A model generated the notes under the pieces. The model worked only from the letters and a program-made list of their open reading frames with translations. It was not told the DNA's origin and ran no database searches. Shown here piece after piece: positions 60,414 to 64,000 of a stretch of 64,000 bases of DNA. Position 1 is the first letter of the stretch; the number at the start of each line of letters is the position of its first letter. The DNA is from Acinetobacter rathckeae (GTDB lineage Bacteria > Pseudomonadota > Gammaproteobacteria > Pseudomonadales > Moraxellaceae): positions 124,001-188,000 of the forward strand of contig NZ_VTDO01000002.1 of NCBI RefSeq assembly GCF_015627125.1, in the 5' to 3' direction. The position numbers and the translations under genes are program-made.

Positions 60414-60453
60414 AGTACCATCAAATAGATTAAGTTTGATGGTACTTTCATTT
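60414..60453 (+). terminator. pyrB-pyrC' terminator
   Basis: AGTACCATCAAA and TTTGATGGTACT form a 12-base stem followed by TTCATTTT, 15 bases after the pyrC' stop. Confidence 0.85.
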
Positions 60454-60632
60454 TAATACATGGTCTGGTGAAGAATGACTATATTTAACATCAACATTGT
60501 AAATTTAAAAAAATACATATAGATAAAAATGAGATTAAGACTGGATTCGTGGTTAAATAAGGTTACAGTATGAAATCATTGATGATTCGACTGTAGACAT
60601 ATGGAAGGTTACGTGCAGGGGGCATAAGAAAA

Positions 60633-61496
60633 ATGATTTGGGCAGTGATTATTATTTTTATTGCAGTGTTTTTTTTGAGCCTCTTTTTATCTTTTTGGAA
60701 AATTATTGTATTAACTGTGATTGGTTCAGTGATTGGTGGGCCAATTGGTGGTGTGATTGGGTTTATTTTAGGTCTGTGTATTTCACAATCAGGTAAAGAA
60801 AAAGCTAGAATCTCAGGTACGCAAAGAAATAGACAAAATCAGCAATACTATGATGGTGATGTAACCATTAAATGGTTAACTCCGATGGTTCATATGGCCA
60901 GTTATTATGCAAAATATCAAGGTCAGCCATGGACTTCGCAAAAAGTCAATTTTGTGAAGTCGATGTTTGAGTCGTACTGCAAAACAGAAGAAGACTATAT
61001 TTATTTACGAGATACACTGAAACAAAATGATCATGCGATTCAAAGACAAATCCATTTAATTTTACAACAACAGCTCGATTATGACTCTAAATTAGAAGTA
61101 TTTAAATTATGTGCTCAGGCACTGTATTTAAATGATTTAAACGACCAAATCATGCAGGTTGTATTGACTGATTTAGCAGAAAAGTTATGGCTAAGACAGC
61201 AAGATTATCAGGCGATTATTAATTTATTTAAAACACATCATCAACAAGACTTTAATGGTTCGTCATATCGCCAACAAGGCTCAAGTAGTGCTTTAAATAT
61301 AGCTTACACACGTTTAGGTTTAAGTACGACGGCTACTAAAGAGGAAGTGGTCAAAGCATATCGGGTAAAAATAATGAAATGTCACCCAGATAAAAACCCA
61401 AATGCGACAGCAGAGGAAAAAGAGAAACTCACACAACAGTCGATTGAATTACAAGAAGCGAAAGATTTAATTGTTCGACATTTAGAACGTGTTTAG
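60633..61496 (+). CDS. djlA: DjlA-like membrane-anchored DnaJ-domain protein
   Basis: This 287-residue protein has an N-terminal hydrophobic glycine-rich membrane segment (about residues 2-52, GSVIGGPIGGVIGFILG), a TerB-like helical middle domain (about 70-200), and a C-terminal J domain with the HPD triad at 251-253 (KCHPDKNP). The order matches DjlA of E. coli, which stimulates DnaK at the membrane and influences envelope stress signalling. The start lies 15 bases after GGGGG. Confidence 0.9.
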   Translation: MIWAVIIIFIAVFFLSLFLSFWKIIVLTVIGSVIGGPIGGVIGFILGLCISQSGKEKARISGTQRNRQNQQYYDGDVTIKWLTPMVHMASYYAKYQGQPWTSQKVNFVKSMFESYCKTEEDYIYLRDTLKQNDHAIQRQIHLILQQQLDYDSKLEVFKLCAQALYLNDLNDQIMQVVLTDLAEKLWLRQQDYQAIINLFKTHHQQDFNGSSYRQQGSSSALNIAYTRLGLSTTATKEEVVKAYRVKIMKCHPDKNPNATAEEKEKLTQQSIELQEAKDLIVRHLERV

Positions 61497-61623
61497 TTGT
61501 TCAATTCATCTAGGCAAAGTATAGGTGTTACATGCCTGACGGGCTAAAGCCCACTTATGAGAGGATGAGTAAAAATACTGCACATGATAGATGCATTAAC
61601 ACTAAATAAAAGGAGTAATAAAA

Positions 61624-62025
61624 ATGACTGCAAAACAACTGGCTTATTATGAAGAAAAACTGAATTATGAAATAGATTCTTGGGATTTATTTGTGGCTTT
61701 AAATGCTGGCGAAAATATTATTGTTGTAGACGGTAGAAGTATAGAGGCCTATACAAAAGAACATATTCCAAATGCGTTGAATTTACCGCATCGAACGATG
61801 TCGGAAGATACGCTTGCTCACTTGTCTAAAGAACCTATATATGTGACGTACTGCGATGGCATAGGTTGTAATGCCTCGACAAAATCTGCATATAAAATGT
61901 TGGCTTTAGGATTTAAAGTCAAAGAGCTCATTGGTGGCTTAGACTGGTGGAAAAGAGATGGTTACCAAACCGAAGGTGAAAATGCACAGCAGGCAACATC
62001 TTCAGTATTAGATTGTGGTTGCTAG
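61624..62025 (+). CDS. Single-domain rhodanese-like protein
   Basis: This 133-residue protein has a rhodanese fold: DGRSIEAYTKEHIPNALNLPH near residues 39-58 and an active-site loop VTYCDGIGCNASTKSA near 79-93, where the CDGIGCN form has two cysteines. The protein ends in DCGC, a vicinal pair which could take part in sulfur or redox transfer. Partner and substrate are unknown. An AGGAG ribosome-binding site precedes the start. Confidence 0.85.
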   Translation: MTAKQLAYYEEKLNYEIDSWDLFVALNAGENIIVVDGRSIEAYTKEHIPNALNLPHRTMSEDTLAHLSKEPIYVTYCDGIGCNASTKSAYKMLALGFKVKELIGGLDWWKRDGYQTEGENAQQATSSVLDCGC

Positions 62026-62122
62026 GATTAATTTTTATCATGGTATGACCCTATCTTTTGAAAATTATAGGGTTATATGTATTCACTCAGTATAGGTCAT
62101 TTGCAGATACTATGATTTTCAC

Positions 62123-62731
62123 TTAGCTAAATAATCGAGTGATGGCAATACACGCAATACATATAAAAATAAGCGGTGAAATATAATGGATCCACTGACC
62201 ATAATTGGTGGTTTTGCTTTTTAAATAATTCGCAGAAAGTGCTGCAAGCGTATTTACAATGAAGCCACTTAAATTAAAAATAAGCCCATAACATAAAAAG
62301 TATAGCCATAGTGGTTGAGCTGTTGGTGAAATAAATTGTGGTAATAAACTAAGAAAAAACAAGCCAATTTTAGGGTTAAGTAAATTAATAAATACCCCAT
62401 AAATAAAGGGTTTACGGTGTTTGTCTTGAGGTGTTGTATTTACACCGTCTATTTTTCTTGGCCAACTTAGAAAAGCCAAATAGAGTAAATATAAAATGCC
62501 AAGTATTGTAATGATGTTGTAGAGGATTGGCACATGATTAAAAATAATAATCAGACCAAAAGAGGTCAGTATCACATAAAATAGTACACCAATTTCAACG
62601 GCCAAAGCAGATTGAATACCTGACTTTACACCAGAATGTATACTTTGCTGAATGACAAAGAGCATTGCAGGGCCAGGTGTCAGGTTAATGACTAAAACTG
62701 TGATGAGAAAAAAGCAAAAATTGAGATCCAT
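62123..62731 (-). CDS. LysE/RhtB-family amino-acid exporter (second copy)
   Basis: This 202-residue membrane protein has the family markers LTPGPAMLFVIQQSI near residues 16-30 and FINLLNPKIGLFFLSLLPQFI near 112-132, with about six membrane segments. It differs in sequence from the LysE protein at 2179-2790 and has no adjacent Lrp gene. The exported substrate is not known. An inverted repeat lies between it and the Lon-like gene. Confidence 0.88.
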   Translation of the reverse strand: MDLNFCFFLITVLVINLTPGPAMLFVIQQSIHSGVKSGIQSALAVEIGVLFYVILTSFGLIIIFNHVPILYNIITILGILYLLYLAFLSWPRKIDGVNTTPQDKHRKPFIYGVFINLLNPKIGLFFLSLLPQFISPTAQPLWLYFLCYGLIFNLSGFIVNTLAALSANYLKSKTTNYGQWIHYISPLIFICIACIAITRLFS

Positions 62732-62753
62732 ATATTTTTTCTCTATTGATTGA

Positions 62754-62785
62754 CTTCAAGGCCTGCTGGATGACAGGCCTTGAAG
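62754..62785 (-). terminator. Perfect 12-base hairpin between the Lon-like and LysE genes
   Basis: CTTCAAGGCCTG and CAGGCCTTGAAG flank eight bases just beyond the stop of the Lon-like gene. It is probably that gene's terminator, but no strong U-run follows on the reverse strand, so an operator for the downstream LysE gene is an alternative. Confidence 0.55.
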
Positions 62786-62794
62786 TTATACCAC

Positions 62795-64000
62795 TTATTT
62801 CTTTTTCATCAGTGCCGTTTCCGGTTGTTTATCTTTTGCATCGTCTTCGGTTTTTTTCGTAGACTTGGCTTTTTTCTTCTTTTTCTTTGGCTTTTCTTCC
62901 TCAATTGAACCATCTTCAATTGACTGCCAATAGTTGAGCTGATCCATCACAGCAGCATAAATAGAGCCTTTGGTATATTGGCCTTTTTTATTGAGTACGC
63001 CTACAGGTCGTGCCATGAGTATTTCAAGCGCTTGATCAATGGTATCAATGGCATGCACATGAAATTGACCTGATGTAACCGCATCAATCACATCTTGGCG
63101 CAACATTAAATGCTGCATGTTTTGACGAGGAATAATTACCCCTTGCTGACCTGTTAAGCCTTGCAGTTTACATGCATCATAAAAGCCTTCAATTTTGGCG
63201 TTCACGCCACCAATTGGTTGTACTTGGCCTAATTGGTTCATAGAACCTGTAATTGCCCAAGATTGGTCAAGTGGAATTTGGCTAATTGCAGAAATGAGTG
63301 CAGAAAGTTCAGCAACAGTGGCACTGTCGCCATCAACTTGACCGTAACTTTGTTCAAAGGCAAGGGCAGCAGAGAAGTGTAAAATTTGTTCACGACCAAA
63401 GTGTGCTTTTAAGAAACTCGACATCAGTAGCACACCTTTGGCATGTAATGAGCCACCAAGCTCTACACTCCGTTCAATATCTAAAATATCGCCACCACCT
63501 TGATACACAGATGCAGTTAAACGAGAAGGCAGACCAAACTCAACATCTGCATAGTGGATCACAGACAGAGCATTAATCTGGCCTAAACGGTGACCTTGGG
63601 TTTCAATCAGTTGCGTGCCACGTGATAAATCTTGCCAGTATAGTTCACGCAAATAGCCTAAGCGATATTGGCGATGTTGTAAGGCGGTATTAATATGATC
63701 TTGTGTCACAGTTTTATCACCTGCTTGTAGGGCATGATGATGTGACTCACGAATTAAGTCGCCAAGCGTTGAGGCATGTAGTGACAATGAACTTTGATCT
63801 TCGGCTTGACGGCTTGAGTCTGTAAGTAATGCCACAAGAGCAGAGCGGTCAAATGGCAAGAGTTTGTCTACTTGTACATAGTCGGCAATGAGTTGCATGT
63901 AGGCTTGCTCATTGCTTGTATTACGTTCTAGTGTATCTGTAAAGTCAGCTCTAATTTTAAAGACACTGCCAAGCTCAGGTTCTAATTCTAAGATTTCGTA
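62795..64000 (-). CDS. Lon-like protease (LonB/YcbZ type), C-terminal part; 5' end beyond window
   Basis: The frame stays open to the right edge, so the gene is truncated by the window and only the last 401 residues are seen. A conserved Lon-type Ser-Lys dyad is visible: S in VDGDSATVAE (codon near 63323-63325) and K in VNAKIEGFYDAC (near 63194-63196), preceded by the all-helical part of an AAA+ lid. The proteolytic domain layout, without the classical N-terminal Lon region visible, fits the YcbZ-type Lon-like family. The C terminus is an unusual lysine-rich tail. Confidence 0.85.
   Translation of the reverse strand, partial: YEILELEPELGSVFKIRADFTDTLERNTSNEQAYMQLIADYVQVDKLLPFDRSALVALLTDSSRQAEDQSSLSLHASTLGDLIRESHHHALQAGDKTVTQDHINTALQHRQYRLGYLRELYWQDLSRGTQLIETQGHRLGQINALSVIHYADVEFGLPSRLTASVYQGGGDILDIERSVELGGSLHAKGVLLMSSFLKAHFGREQILHFSAALAFEQSYGQVDGDSATVAELSALISAISQIPLDQSWAITGSMNQLGQVQPIGGVNAKIEGFYDACKLQGLTGQQGVIIPRQNMQHLMLRQDVIDAVTSGQFHVHAIDTIDQALEILMARPVGVLNKKGQYTKGSIYAAVMDQLNYWQSIEDGSIEEEKPKKKKKKAKSTKKTEDDAKDKQPETALMKKK

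Overview
The window is core chromosome of a low-GC gammaproteobacterium, almost certainly Acinetobacter or a close relative in the Moraxellaceae. The strongest markers are the rubredoxin / EstB-like hydrolase / OxyR cluster (known from Acinetobacter baylyi as rubA-rubB-estB-oxyR), the pyrB plus degenerate pyrC' pair, the hisZ-purA pair, alaS-lysC-csrA, a Vfr-type CRP divergent from a YhfA-like OsmC protein, and a membrane-anchored malate:quinone oxidoreductase. This assignment is inferred from gene content and protein resemblance; no database search was run. I saw no insertion sequence, prophage, CRISPR array, rRNA or integron.

Layout. 0-5 kb: the 3' end of xerC, then a reverse block (PaiB-like, GNAT acetyltransferase, Lrp regulator) divergent from a LysE exporter, then etfBA. 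5-14 kb: gyrA, oxyR-estB-rubA (reverse, without rubB), a nitroreductase, map (reverse), rpsB and tsf. 14-20 kb, all reverse: rlpA, mltB, rodA, an unknown 216-residue protein, and a coupled yadG-yadH-queF set. 20-28 kb: tRNA-Arg(CCG), an ExoX-like nuclease, glyA, prfA-prmC, and a purine permease followed by an adenine-deaminase-type enzyme. 28-38 kb: cytochrome b561, a small lipoprotein overlapping rnhB, csrA/lysC/alaS (reverse), an Epd/Gap enzyme, azlCD with a divergent Lrp regulator, and hisZ. 38-48 kb: purA, the beta-barrel gene/mgtA/mgtC series (reverse), mqo, a small membrane protein and an M48 lipoprotein. 48-64 kb: vfr/osmC, an M23 peptidase, a Fur-type iron receptor, clpB with a heat-shock promoter, rlmKL, pyrB-pyrC', djlA, a rhodanese, a second LysE exporter and the C-terminal part of a Lon-like protease that runs off the window.

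Functional themes. Two separate Lrp paralogues each sit divergent to an amino-acid exporter (LysE and AzlCD). Purine handling appears as a permease plus deaminase pair and as purA. Translation factors (rpsB, tsf, prfA, prmC, alaS, map, rlmKL, queF, tRNA-Arg) are unusually frequent. Cell-wall genes (rodA, mltB, rlpA, M23) cluster in the first third, with the M23 gene apart. Most genes end in recognisable intrinsic terminators.

The region is mostly ordinary. The best leads are non-coding: a promoter and about 268-nt stem-loop-rich leader in front of the beta-barrel/mgtA/mgtC genes, a long leader before the purine permease, and a 17-bp hairpin in the mqo upstream region. The missing rubB in the rubA cluster is the clearest gene-content oddity.
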